Positions 21,741 to 32,950 of a DNA stretch of 64,000 nucleotides are shown here, piece by piece. Source of the stretch: Cutaneotrichosporon cavernicola (taxonomy: Eukaryota > Basidiomycota > Tremellomycetes > Trichosporonales > Trichosporonaceae); assembly GCF_030864355.1 (NCBI RefSeq), contig NC_083397.1, positions 558,001-622,000 of the forward strand, given 5' to 3'. The first letter of the stretch is position 1; each line of letters opens with the position of its first letter. Made by a program: the position numbers and the translations under genes. Under the pieces are notes generated by a model. That model had not been told where the DNA came from, did no database searches, and was given only the letters and a program-made list of their open reading frames with translations.

Positions 21741-22730
21741 ATGAACGCCAAAGGCCCTATCAACCCCTTCTTCCTCCTCGCACGCGGCGTGCACAAGCCA
21801 GAAAGTGTCGCGTTCACATTTATATACGCTTTCTTCTTAATCCTCCTCACTTTGCGCCTGCTACGCCGACCTCGGTTTAAGTTGATCTACCTCTTCCTAG
21901 TCATCTTCACCGGTTGTGAGCCCCCCTCCCTGTCAGAAACTTACATAGCTCGAGTAGCAACCTTTATCTCCCGCTGGCTCCTGTCCGACGCCTCCCCGAA
22001 CGACAGCTCGTTTAAGATTCTCCTCATCGTCGCTGGGATCTTCGTTGTTGCTGGCTTCCTCTTCATCGTTGAAGCAGTGATGGCCCTCCTCTTCGAGTGG
22101 TATGTTCCCTCTCTCGCCCATGTTTGCAGCGCTCACTCACGCAGGCATTGCACTATGCGGGGAGTGGACAATCCCCGTCTCCGGCGCATCATGACCATTG
22201 TCCACCACATGATTGTACTGGGCATCTCTGTTATCGGCATTGTTGGCGCGGTCATGCAAATCACGGCCCTAGACTCCCTGAACATGGCCCAGTTCGACAC
22301 GGCCAAAAGTCTCCGACAGGCCAGTGGAGCACTATTCATGGTCGTCGCTCTGTACCTCATGATCTATCCCTTCATCCTACTCTTCCTCTTTAACCCAGTA
22401 GGGGTGAACAAGGCTCTCCCAACCGTCATCCTCTCGCTTTGCGGCACGGCCGTCATGATGGAGAGCCTCTACCGCGTCGTCGGGGCGAGCGTCACCTCGG
22501 GCTGGTTCCTCACTCAGAACGCACTTGATGTGTTGCTGTTCATGCCCGAGATGATTGTCCTGATCGCCTTTACAGCGTTGGACTTTGACAACCTCGCTGA
22601 TGTCCGCTTGGCATTAGGGCGGAAGAAGAAGGATGAGGATGAGGACGAGGATGATGAGGACACGCTGTCCGAGACTGCGCGCAAGGATATCGAGACAGAG
22701 TCGATTGCAATGAAGGGTATGAGAACGTAG
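21741..22730 (+). CDS. fungal multi-pass membrane protein, family not identified
   Basis: Three exons (21741-21915, 21949-22099, 22145-22730) give 303 aa. Hydrophobic segments suggest about seven membrane spans: FTFIYAFFLILLTLRLL, LIYLFLVIFTG, ILLIVAGIFVVAGFLFIV, MIVLGISVIGIVGAV, GALFMVVALYLMIYPFILLF, TVILSLCGTAVMMES and VLLFMPEMIVLIAF. The C-terminal tail is charged and acidic (KKKDEDEDEDDEDT). The layout, with seven spans and short loops, recalls fungal membrane families such as RTA1-like or DUF-type 7TM proteins, but I cannot place it in one. The start is supported by a leader with TCTATAAGA about 80 bases upstream. Confidence 0.75.
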   Translation: MNAKGPINPFFLLARGVHKPESVAFTFIYAFFLILLTLRLLRRPRFKLIYLFLVIFTGCEPPSLSETYIARVATFISRWLLSDASPNDSSFKILLIVAGIFVVAGFLFIVEAVMALLFEWYVPSLAHVCSAHSRRHCTMRGVDNPRLRRIMTIVHHMIVLGISVIGIVGAVMQITALDSLNMAQFDTAKSLRQASGALFMVVALYLMIYPFILLFLFNPVGVNKALPTVILSLCGTAVMMESLYRVVGASVTSGWFLTQNALDVLLFMPEMIVLIAFTALDFDNLADVRLALGRKKKDEDEDEDDEDTLSETARKDIETESIAMKGMRT

Positions 22731-23162
22731 CTATAGTGTAGTGTAGTACAGTACAGTGTTGAGCAGAGAGAGAGTTAGTTGGCAATAAGGACCTGTCCTG
22801 TGATGATGCTTATACTGGATACCCAGGGTCACAGGTATACAGAAATACACTGCCTTGAAATTCGTTTTCAAATGCGTCTCTTTTGTATTATTGTCTTTGG
22901 AGGAAAAGCGGTGAATTGATAAGGAATGGTTTTAATACTCTAGAGGTATTATTATAATTCCTTACGTCATTTGAATGGTTGCACAGCTCACTGCTCAACC
23001 CACAGACAGTCGTCCATTCCAGCCATGACCTCGTCCGTCCATCTCCAACCATCACTTGTCAACATCAACCATTCTGATACACCCCCAACCCCTTACCACC
23101 GTCATCCGCCATAAACTTGATCATACTTGACATCTTACCCAACCCCTCTCTCCACATACACA
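22731..23162. other. intergenic region
   Basis: These 432 bases include an AT-rich part (22850-22975, with TATTATTATAATTCC) and then a C/T-rich leader before the ATG at 23163. No gene is recognised. Confidence 0.45.
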
Positions 23163-25963
23163 ATGTACCTGGGACTGCAGCGCAGGCCCCCAAACCTCGT
23201 GCGTTGCCTCCTCGTCCATGCTGACTTCAGCCCGAGGTGCCGGTAATGTACACGGCTTCCGACGTCCTGGCCGCCCTCACCCACCAGTCCTGGTCCGATA
23301 AGCGGTAAGCCACCAGCCTCAGTACAATGTTGACTTGAGCTACGAGTTCGCCATCGTCAACTCGTACGTCGAGCACAAGCAGGTTCGGGGCAGGACAAAA
23401 GCCGAGATCATTGTGAAGCTAGAAGTCCTTGAACGTCAGGTACGCCAGAATCACGAGCGAACTGACACTAGGTACCGCCACGTTTTGCCGAGGCCTTCTT
23501 TGATGTGCGTGCTCACCATGGTCTGCCAGAATCGCGTGTGATCCGCCTTGTGCGTGTAAGCAAGACCACGTCCACGGACCGCGCCTCCTCCGTCCGCCAC
23601 CCCTCATCATCCTCATCCTCGACGCGTCTCAACCGCGCGAGTACCATGACCGCGGCGTCGAGCCGGCCGCCGAGGCCCGCTGTGGAACTGCCACCCCCTG
23701 TGGAACCTCGACAGACAGTGCCCCCCACTGACGGTGAAGGCGACGACCTCCCACCCCCGCCATACACTGCCGAGGACCCGGACCCTGACTTAACACAAGC
23801 CCTTCAGGAACAGATAAGCGCGGTTGAAGCCGCCGAGGAAGCCAACGCGGCAACTCGAGAGTCGAGCGCCTTGGAACGGGTCGAATCAAACACAAGTCGC
23901 AATCCGCGTCGCTCAAACGACTTCTCAGCCATGCCCGCTCCAGCAGAGAACACAGACGAGTTGTCAGCGGACGAGAGACGCGCTCGCGAGGACAGCATAC
24001 GCGAGGAGGAGATGCGCATCGCGCGCGTTGAAGAGAAGGAGCGCCTCGAGTATGAGGCGGCAATCCAGGCATCTCTCGCAAGTGCAGAGGAGGACTCGGC
24101 CCGCCGCGATCTGTACGAAGAGATTGACTTACAGGGTGCCGGGCCTGGACCATCAAGCTCTGGGCAGAGGACTAACGCGCCGATATCCTCCTTGAGTCAC
24201 GCTACTCTCTCCCATGCACCGTCCGCGGAGATGTCCGGTTCGATCAATCCCGACATCCACAAGGCCCAGCCTCCGCTGCCGCAGGACAATGCGCTCGAGG
24301 AGATGTTTGGTGGGTTCGAGCTCAACTCTCCCACACTGCAGCCAATACCGGCGTCGCCTTCTGAGAAGAACAAGCAGCGCAGGAGCGGGAATCAGTCGAC
24401 AATGTTCCAGAGCAATAACCCGTTCCTCACGCCTGAGGAACGCGAGCAACAGCAGCAGGAGCAGATGGACGCGGCGGCCGCGCGCTCTTTGTCACCCCAA
24501 CGATTATCTGTCCCTCAGACCCAGCATGATTTCTCCACGCCGCCAGCTGTGCCTCCACGGCCCTCATCGTGCTCCAGCCCTCGTGTCCCGCCGACTGTCA
24601 TTCCAAGACGCACGCCGTCCATCCAAACGCCGGGTTGCGCGCTACCTCCGCAGTCAGGTGGGAAGGCTTACGGCACTCAGTACAATACATATGGAGTCGG
24701 CAGACCGCAGTATGCGACTCCACCCGGTCCCCCGCCGAATTGGCAGCACTACCAACCGCCACCAGGGCCACCACCGTGGTTGCAGAGTGAACCCAGTCGA
24801 TCCCATGTCGCCGTCACTGGTCCGTCGCGCAACGGCATGGCCGACCCCCAATCCTTTACGACCGTAGTGAAGCGCCCATCTAGACCGCTGCCTCACCCCG
24901 TCGGCCCACCGAGGGTCGTCCCTGGACCGGCCGCGGTCAACCACATTAGGCAGGTAAGTGGTGCCAGATGGCGGGAACCGGACAACTCGGACCCTTCATC
25001 CGAATTGTGCAACACACCCGACCGATCGCCAGACGTCGGTCCAACCGTTCCACCTGCAGCAAAGCGCTACCCGTCCCCCGCGTTCCTCGATGCGACAGGA
25101 GAGAACGCGCTCGAGATGCTCGCCGATTATGACACTGTTTTCCTCATCGACGACAGCACATCTATGGCTGGGCAGAGGTGGGAGCAAATGCAGAAGGCGG
25201 TAATGGGCGTGGTTCAACAGGCGGTGCGATACGACCGCAATGGCGTGGACTGCTATTTCCTCAACTCTAAGCGGATCGGCAAGGGTCTCCGCGTGGCCCA
25301 GGACGTCGAGGACCTCTTTGCGGGCCTGCAGCCCCGCGGAGCGACCCCAACTGGTCTTCGGATGGAGGCCATTCTCCGCGACTACATGTCCCGTCTCGAG
25401 GGCAGTGTGGCAGCGGGTGACGAGGATGTGCCCTCGATGAACCTGATTGTCGTGACAGACGGAGGTACGTGGGGCATGATGGAGCGGAACGGGGCTGACG
25501 CAAGCGTTTGCACACCCGCTTGCTGCGCGCCTCCGCTTTCTCGCCGCCGATCCCTCTCTTGATCGTGCTTCGCTTATGGATGCAGCACCAACGGACGACC
25601 TGGAGAGTGTGATCGTCAGCGTCGCAAGGCGTCTCGATCGCGGCGATTTCCCGTTGTCCCAAGTCGGCGTGCAGCTGCTCCAGATTGGCTGCGATTCCGA
25701 GGTGAGTGCGGCTCTATCAGCAATTGGCTGGGTCGCGCGCCGGGTCTGGAAAGCATCCGAGCTTTCAGCCCAATATTCCGGTATACGCCAGCTAACCGTA
25801 GGCACGCGAAGCCCTTCAGGAGCTCGACGATGGGCTGGCCGCGGCACATGGTGTGCGCGACATGGTCGACACTGTGCCGTACAACGGCGAGGAGCTAACA
25901 TCGGATCTGATTGTCAAGGTACTTCTTGGCGGAATCAACCGTCGCCTCGACCGGCGGGGATGA
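23163..25963 (+). CDS. von Willebrand factor A domain protein with a UIM-like motif
   Basis: Six exons (23163-23198, 23231-23304, 23340-23439, 23472-25464, 25586-25701, 25802-25963) give 826 aa. The N-terminus (YTASDVLAALTHQSW) is compact. The central ~450 residues are Pro/Ser/Gln-rich, with PPPPYTAED and NPFL pieces. EYEAAIQASLASAEED near residue 265 fits a ubiquitin-interacting motif. The C-terminal ~250 residues form a vWA domain with the MIDAS motif DDSTSMAG (about residue 630), LRMEAILRDYMSRL and LIVVTDGA. vWA domains bind metal and partner proteins; with a UIM this suggests a ubiquitin-linked adaptor, which is inference. The last introns (121 and 100 nt) are longer than the rest. A GTAAGT at 24954 could be a donor but has no in-frame acceptor of normal type. 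Confidence 0.8.
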
Positions 25964-26720
25964 GGGGATGATCCATATTCCGGCCACCTAGTCCTCAGCC
26001 GGATGCATTGCATATAATTGCACACATCTTGCCAGTGTCTCCGCTCGGCATCACGAGGCGTAGGCGACCTGAGTGGGGAGCGTCGAGCGTGTGAGTGAAC
26101 CCACCTGACGTCGAGCAACTCCGTGCCAAGCCATGCCCACCATCCCGAGGCAGGTGCACGTACCCACGAGCAGAGTTCGTCGTCACCGACTGGTGTCCAT
26201 ATCTCCTGCCCACATAACCTCGGTTGCATGGGAGGGGCAACTGAAACCAGTCAGCTGACCGCGTCTCAGATTTTCGATCACGCCGATACGGAATGCCGCC
26301 TGTGCTGAGTGAATATTAACTTGTGAATCTCTGCACATAACGCTCCACTCACCACGAACTCCGGACAGTTGGAGCTTTGAGTTGCGCTGAGCCTCATGCT
26401 GACCCAAATAGAACGTGCCTGGCACCAAGCTAGATTAGGCACGACAGCTGGGCCTGCTGGAGCCATCTGCGATGCACAAAACCCCACCTCCAGCATCCTC
26501 CCGGATTCTTGACTTGGTGGGCTCACGCTGGGTGGGCTCACCCGCGGCTGTGGCTACGCACTCTAGTATCCCCCACTCGCTATTGCGTCTGTCACGGGCT
26601 TTAGCCCATAGCCCATCTCGCCTGTGGTGGACAGCCAAGCATCAAGCATGTAGCTGACCCGTCTGTGAAGACTAATAACACCCTCCTCACGAAAGATGAC
26701 TGCCCACCCCCCACACTACC
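25964..26720. other. intergenic region
   Basis: This 757-base stretch between two plus-strand genes has no frame with family motifs or good start context. Only short overlapping frames are present. A pair of TGGGTGGGCTCAC-like repeats occurs near 26517-26543. Confidence 0.45.
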
Positions 26721-28611
26721 ATGTCTTTCAGCCACACATCTCGCGACCGCAAGGGCAGCCATGTCTCGGAAAAGCTGGGGACCATCACGGTCGAAGTCGC
26801 CGACACAGAGCTCGACAAGCTCGACGAGTACGAGGAGGTAATCGCGGCCGAAGCCGAATTCACGTATGTGCGTAATTTGACAATCTAACAACAGGGAGGC
26901 CGAGTACAAGCGCCTCCTACGCAAGATTGACCTGTGAGTAATCCTTTCTTTAATCTCTCTAAAGGCAGAATCCTCATTCCCCTCCTAATGATCACATATG
27001 GGCTTCAATACAGTGACAAAACCTCCCTCTCCTCCGGCGTAATCTTCGGCCTTAAAGAGGACACACACCTCACATCCCAGGAGTATAACAACCTCAACTC
27101 GTTCTTCTAGTACGTCTCAATCTGACGACTCGTTCTTCTAGTACGAGTACGTCTCAATCTGACGAGCTGACGCAAGCATGTCGTATGGCGTGGCCCAGAT
27201 CCCCATGGGATGGGTCATGCAGCGCTTCCCACTCGGCAAGGCCCTCAGCGTCTGCGTGATCCTGTGGGGCGCAATGGTCATGCTCCTCGGCGCGTGTAAT
27301 CATTATTGGGACCTGAGTATTGTGCGCGTGTTGCTAGGCTGGTTTGAAAGCGTCGTGACTCCGGGATTCGTCGTCCTTACCAGTTCGTGGTATCTCCGGC
27401 GCGAGCAGACCTTGCGCCAGGCCTGCTACTATGCCATGAGTGGGTATTTTCTTCACCGCTTCACCGCCACTTTCTTCATTTTCCCTCCTCTACCCTACCT
27501 CCACCCGACACCCGCCGCCCCCCCCCCTCTCCCCCCCCCCCCCCCCTCCTCGTCCGCTCATGCACACAGACACATTCTTCTCAATCGTCTTCGGTATCGC
27601 CATCTACGGCATTGCAGACAACGCCCACCGTAAGGGCGGTATGGCGGCGTGGCGTGTCATCAACCTCTTCCTCGGCGGGGTGACCGTCGGTATCGGTATC
27701 ATCCTGCTCTTCATCATCGGCACCCCCAACGAGGTCTGGTGGCTCTCGAAACGCGAAAAACTCATGGCCAAAGCGCGTATCGTGCAGAATGCGACTGGTG
27801 GTGGCGAGCAACACCCCTGGAAATGGAGCCAAGTCAAGGAATGTCTCCGCGACCCCCAGTACTGGTGAGTAACATCCCTGGCCAAGTAACCCCCCGCTCA
27901 CCCCAGGTTTGCATGCGCGTACAACCTCCTCTCATGCATCCCGAACGGCGGCCTCGGCGCCTTCAACAACCTAATCTACAAGAGTATGGGCTTCACCAAC
28001 CTCCAAGTCATCCTGTATGGGATGCCAAACAGTGCTGTTGCCTGCGTCTTAATCCTCACGGCTGCCACGACTGTATTCTACATTCCTCGTGCCCGCTTCC
28101 CCATCGCCATTATATGTCAACTCGTCCCCTGTGCCGTATTCCTCTACGTCGGCCTAGAGGATCCGGCCAAGAAATGGAACCGTTGGGCAGCATTTACTTT
28201 CTATGGCGTATTCGCAATTTCGACATTCATGGTGTGGCCTCTGATGAGTGTGAATATAGCCGGAAGGACCAAGAAGACATTCATGAGTGCTAGCGCCTTG
28301 ATGTGGTAAGCGAAACAGAGGGAAAAGCTAACACTAGGTATTGCGTCGGTAACATTGTCGGGACGCAGATCTTCGTTCCTTCAGACGCGCCAAAGTATCT
28401 CAAAGGCCTGATCTCGTGCGGCGCCGTCATGTGTCTCAACGCCATCAACCTTGCTTGTTGGTGGATGTATTATACGCGGACTAATGCGCGGCGCGAGGCC
28501 CAGTTCCTGGCGTTGGGAATAACTGAGGAGACGCGCGCGCATGAGAGTCGCCTGGCGGGCGAGCTGGATCTCACGGACCGCGAGAATACTCATTTCCGGT
28601 ATGCTTGCTAG
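26721..28611 (+). CDS. MFS transporter, anion:cation symporter (allantoate permease/Dal5) family
   Basis: Dal5-type permeases import allantoate, ureidosuccinate, vitamins or other organic anions. Seven exons (26721-26863, 26895-26933, 26969-27109, 27177-27439, 27570-27864, 27907-28305, 28338-28611) give 517 aa. The family start EAEYKRLLRKIDL is followed by ILIPLLMITYGLQYSDKTSL. Later signatures include QIPMGWVMQRFPLGK, NEVWWLSKREK and FNNLIYKSMGF. About twelve membrane segments are visible. The fourth intron (27440-27569, 130 nt) holds C10 and C16 tracts. The third intron-exon boundary is tandemly duplicated (27098-27165), giving a second donor that would create a stop if used. The substrate cannot be told from sequence. 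It is convergent with the acyl-CoA synthetase gene. Confidence 0.87.
27098..27165 (+). repeat. tandem duplication across an exon-intron boundary
   Basis: A 31-base unit (27098-27128) starting CTCGTTCTTCTAGTACGTCT is repeated as a 37-base unit (27129-27165) that has an extra AGTACG inside. The unit covers the end of exon 3 and the 5' splice site of the transporter gene, so there are two copies of TTCTTCTA|GTACG. Only the first gives an open frame. Confidence 0.85.
27518..27546 (+). repeat. poly-C tracts within an intron
   Basis: C10 (27518-27527) and C16 (27531-27546) separated by TCT lie in the 130-nt intron of the transporter gene, upstream of its acceptor at 27569, as an extreme pyrimidine tract. 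Confidence 0.9.
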
Positions 28612-28816
28612 TGTGCAAGTACGAGTCGTAATATCGTAATATCGTAATATCTAATGTAGTGAGAAATGCAAGCTCTGAAAAGAACAGATAGCGCCGGGTC
28701 GCCATGACGTCAGCGATAAGACGGAGTGTCGCGTGACTCCGCAATGCATATGGCTACTGAACTTGTCCAAAAAGGTCACTACACGGCTAACAGCCTTTCC
28801 TAATACTCTACATTTC

Positions 28817-30773
28817 CTACTGGCTCGGGATGATGCTGCTGAAGCGCTTGCGGAGCTCGTGCTTCTGGATCTTGCCCGTCGACGTCTTGGGGAGCTCGGG
28901 GACGACCTCGACCCACTCGGGCCGCGCAAAGCCCGGAAGGAGCGGCTTGACAAACGCCTTGAGGTCGACGTTGAACTCGTCCTCCTTGCCGGCCCACTTG
29001 GCCTGAGCGTGCGGACGCAGGATGATGAATGAGTGTGCGCGTTCGCCAAACTTTTCGTGCGGGCGAGCGACAACAGCGCACTCGAGCACATCGGGGTGCT
29101 GGTAGATTGCGCTCTCGATCGACAGAGATGACGCGTTCTCACCGCCCGAGATAATAATGTCCTTGGACCGGTCCTGGATAGAAATCATACCGTACGGCAT
29201 GCGCACAGCCAGGTCACCAGAGTGGAACCAGCCGCCCTCAAAGGCCTCGGCAGTCGCCTCGGGGTTCTTCCAGTACTCCTTCATGACAATGTTGCCGCGC
29301 ATCACAATCTCGCCCACCTCCTTGCCGTTGGGCGTCACGTCCTCGTATCCCTTGGAAGGGTCAGAGTCCGGACGGATCACGCGCGCCTCGTCCGAGCCCA
29401 CAAACGCGTGTCCCTGCATCGCCTTGCGGCGGTAGAACTCGTCCTCGTCAAGGTCGACAGCCCACTCGGGGTGCTGGATGCAGTTGGTGATAGGGCCGTA
29501 CGTCTCAGTCAGGCCGTAAACGTGGATGACGTTAATGTTGAGCTTCTCAAGCGTCTTGATGAGGAACGCGCTGGGCGCCGCACCGGCAATCATCGTGCGG
29601 ATGTCGTGAGGGACCTTGCGCGCCTGCGGGTGGTTGCAGATACCGATCTGGACGGTCGGTGCTCCGCAGTAGTGCGAGATCTTGTCGCGGGTAATGCTCT
29701 CCCAAATTGGCGAGTAGTCTCCAACCGAGCGCAGGCAGACCTGGCCAGCCGAGGCGGCGGTAATGGCGAAGGGGAAGGTCCAGCCGATGGCGTGGAACGC
29801 AGGCAGAATCCAGAGGTAGTTGGATTCCGTGAAAATGCGCGACTCGGCAGCGTTCGACAGCGCGGCGAGGTACGTGCCGCGGTAAGTGGTGACGACGCCC
29901 TTGGGGCGACCGGTCGTGCCGGACGTGTAGCAGATGGCGTAGTCGGACTCCTCGTCCTCGATAAGAGTGTGGCCGGGCCAACCGACCGTGTCGGCCTCGT
30001 GCCGGCCCTCGTCAATGAGCTGCTCGTACTGGCAGCTTGGGTCACGGCCACCCGAGTCCTTGGACACGATGACGGGCCCCTTAAAGTCGTCGGCGAGGTG
30101 CGCAAACTCGTGGTCGACAACCACCATGACCGAACCAGAGTGCTCGAGGATGTAGTTGACCTCGGGCTTGGTGAGACGGATATTCATGGGCACAATCACA
30201 CCGTGGATCGCGGGCAGCGCCTGGATCAGGTCGAGAATCATCGGCGCGTTAGGGCAGATGACGGCGACGCGCTCTCCAGGCTTGATGCCGCGCTTCTTGA
30301 GACCGTACGCGAGCGCACACACCCGCATCGCCCTGGACGTCAGCGGTCATTCTGGGCACCATTACTCCGGCACCTGAAGAGCGATATGCCAGTGCCAAGA
30401 GTAACGATGGTTGAGAGCGAGGCACGCCCCGTGCGCCGAACCATCGCCCAACATCGCCTTTGTCGACCGATAGACGCCGATTCTCCGACTCGGACAACTC
30501 GAACAACCATGTCACTCACCACTCGGCGTAGGTCCACTCGACGCCGATCGCCGGGTGCTTCATCGCGATGCGCTGGGGTCGGATGTAGGCTGAGCGGAGA
30601 AGGAAGGTGAGGGGGTTGAGGGGGGTGTTGTTGACTGCGCGGCCCCTGGGCATGCCTGCAGCAAACTTGAGGCGGTTGGGGTTGAAGAAGGCCTGCTCGC
30701 CATCGAGCTGGTTGCCGATGTGCTGGAGGCGGGCGGCGGCCTGAGCCTGGCTGGCGTCGTTCTGGTCGGACAT
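28817..30773 (-). CDS. AMP-binding acyl-CoA synthetase
   Basis: This enzyme activates a carboxylic acid as acyl-AMP and then forms the CoA thioester. Two exons (30773-30520, 30332-28817) give 589 aa. The AMP-binding loop YTSGTTGRPKG is near residue 220, followed by YGLTETYGP, the GWFHSGDLAVR hinge region and the catalytic lysine in KTSTGKIQK near the C-terminus. EWTYAEWAMRVCALAYGL spans the splice junction and shows the intron is placed correctly. That intron (30333-30519) is 187 nt, long for this window. The C-terminus (SSIIPSQ) is not a PTS1, so a cytosolic or other location is likely, unlike the thiolase. The overall pattern resembles the fatty-acid/aromatic acyl-activating group; the exact acid is not clear. 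Confidence 0.9.
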
Positions 30774-31782
30774 TGTGTAGACAATGGCTTTTTTTTGTAC
30801 AAGGGCAAGAAACAGGCGCGAGTGTCTTGGATGGTGGGTATATGTAGTCGAGAGGTGCAGAGGTCAAGCTCGGCTTTGTGACTCTACGTAAGTCACTGTT
30901 GTCCCAGATAAACTTAGCCGGGGAGGGGGAATCAGAGTGGAGACAGCGGGGAAAGGTAAGGCGCCCCACAACCCCCACAATGGCCCACTTGTGAACCGCT
31001 CTACATCCGATGTTTTCCCCTTGTTCCTCGTCGTTTACACTGCCAGGACCATCATATTCGTCAACATCCGCTCTGATGCCGCAAGAAGGACCAGGGCCAA
31101 CCGTGTCCAGCGGTGCCCAGGTTCAAGAAGTGATGAGGGAAAAGTGCAGCGCAATTAGGTACCGAAGCCGCAGACAAGCCGCACGGCCCAGGGGGTAGTT
31201 CAGCAGATTGTCACATGGGGCCACGGGCCTGGCGTTCTATACGACGCCTTTTGAACATTACTGGGTAGGTAACGCCTGGGTTGGTTGCAACAGTGGGATT
31301 AATCGGACGAAGGAGATGAAACAGGCGAGGTGAAAGACCGGTCTCGGCTAGCGTCTCATCTCATCATCTGGCCAATAAGCCGGGCATTTCAACAGGCCGA
31401 GGTGGATTTTCTCGCCTAAGTAGGGTCACTGAAGAACAACGTTGTAAGTTGGCCCGGTCAGTCTGCCAAGCCAAGCTAATCTCCGTGGGGGATGTATCAG
31501 GAGAGAGAGATCGGGCCAGCGCCGAAGGATTGCGATGAGCGATGTTTGATGCCTGCTTTGATTGGCATAACACAATCTGGGCCCGTCAAGGCGGAGAGTA
31601 AACCATGTCCGGGATTCTCCTCCGCCCCACTCTGAGACTGCTTGTCTCTGCCCCACTCTGATAATAAGTCAATCTGATCCCGCCCGACCTCCACCACCCA
31701 CTCCCACCAAGAATTTCAGAACATCACGGCAACCGTCACAACAATTGAACCTACCTCCGCTCACACATCACACACATCCGCC
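30774..31782. other. intergenic region between divergent genes
   Basis: This 1-kb region is shared by the starts of the acyl-CoA synthetase (minus) and BRX1 (plus). No coding frame is supported. A CCCCACTCTGA-type direct repeat occurs near 31623-31663. The last part is CA-rich leader (CACACATCACACACATCCGCC) before the BRX1 ATG. Confidence 0.45.
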
Positions 31783-32950
31783 ATGGCGTCCGTTTACAAG
31801 GCGACCGAGTCATTGCAGAAGAAGGGCAAGGGCAAGAAGCGTGCCGCGGCAGATGAAAAGGCCGGCGTCGTCGAGAAGAAGCGCAAGGACAAGGTCCTCC
31901 TCCTCTCGTCCCGCGGTGTGACGCAGCGCATGCGCCACCTCATGGCCGACCTCGAGGCACTCCTCCCTCACACGAAGAAGGGTAAGTTTGCGAGAGGGAC
32001 TTGAGTTGGAACTTGCGCTGATACTCTCTCCTTCGCCTCGTGTCACTCGATTTCGCTCTACTTGCTCGCCGCTCTCCCTCCACCAACTCTGCTCATTGCC
32101 TGACCCACTCACATCCTTGCCTCACTCCCACAGACTCCAAGCTCGATTCCAAGTCGTCGCTGCACCTGCTCAACGAGCTCGCCGACCTCCACTCATGCTC
32201 AAATGCGCTCTACTTTGAGGCGCGCCGGCATGAGGACCTGTACATGTGGGCCTCGCGGACACCGAACGGACCGTCGGTCAAGTGCCACGTTCAGAACATT
32301 CACACGATGGACGAGCTCAAGATGACCGGCAACTGCCTCAAGGGAAGCCGCGGAATCTGCGTGTTTGATGGCGAGTGGGACACGAAGGAGGAGTGGAAGC
32401 TCATGAAGGAGCTCTTCTCTCATGTGAGTGGTGTTAGGGTGGTGGCGAGAGTCGCCATCCATGTGCAGACAGGACGAATGATTCTCGGTGTCATGAACGC
32501 TAGATGTCGTCCAAAGTGTCCTGGAAGTTGTTTGTTGGATCCTCACACCAGATCTTCTCAGTCCCCCGCACCTCGCGCCGCCTCAAGCCGTTCATCGACC
32601 ACATCCTCGTCTTCAGCATTCTCGACAACCGTATCTGGTTCCGCAACTACCAGATTATCGACAAGGACCCTCTCCACCCCTCTGGTCCACCCCAGACTTC
32701 TCTCGTCGAGATTGGGCCCCGTTTCGTCCTCACGCCCATCCGTATCTTTGAGGGCTCGTTTGGCGGACCGACCGTGTTTGCCAACCAGGAGTTTGTGACG
32801 CCAGCAGCGACGCGTGCGAGCATTAAGCGCGAGGTGGGCGCGAAATACCGCGCGCGCAAGGCGGTCGAGGAGGAGCGTGAAGACCGCGCCAAGCGTATCC
32901 GTGCCGACGTTGGCGAGGATGAGCTCGCGGTTGACAAGGTGTTTGCGTAG
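31783..32950 (+). CDS. BRX1: ribosome biogenesis protein BRX1
   Basis: BRX1 is a Brix-domain nucleolar protein needed for 60S subunit maturation. Three exons (31783-31981, 32134-32423, 32552-32950) give 295 aa. The N-terminus is Lys-rich. The Brix domain begins with DKVLLLSSRGVTQRMRHLM and contains NALYFEARRHEDLYMW, GSRGICVFDGEWD and RRLKPFIDHILVFSILDNRIW. The C-terminal region KREVGAKYRARKAVEEERED is basic and helical. Introns of 152 and 128 nt are longer than average for the window; the second is fixed by joining KELFSH to IFSVPRTSRR, which matches the family pattern. Confidence 0.93.

Noticed and set aside
24954..25034. GTAAGT as an additional donor in the vWA gene
   Set aside because: The nearby CAG acceptors break the frame, and the unspliced frame is open and continuous into the vWA domain.
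29222..30610. 462-codon plus-strand frame opposite the acyl-CoA synthetase
   Set aside because: The minus-strand protein has all AMP-binding motifs; the opposite frame has none.
18180..30773. A metabolic gene cluster (thiolase, transporter, acyl-CoA ligase)
   Set aside because: PRI1, a membrane protein and a vWA protein lie between them; strands and promoters are independent, and the thiolase has a peroxisomal signal while the ligase does not.
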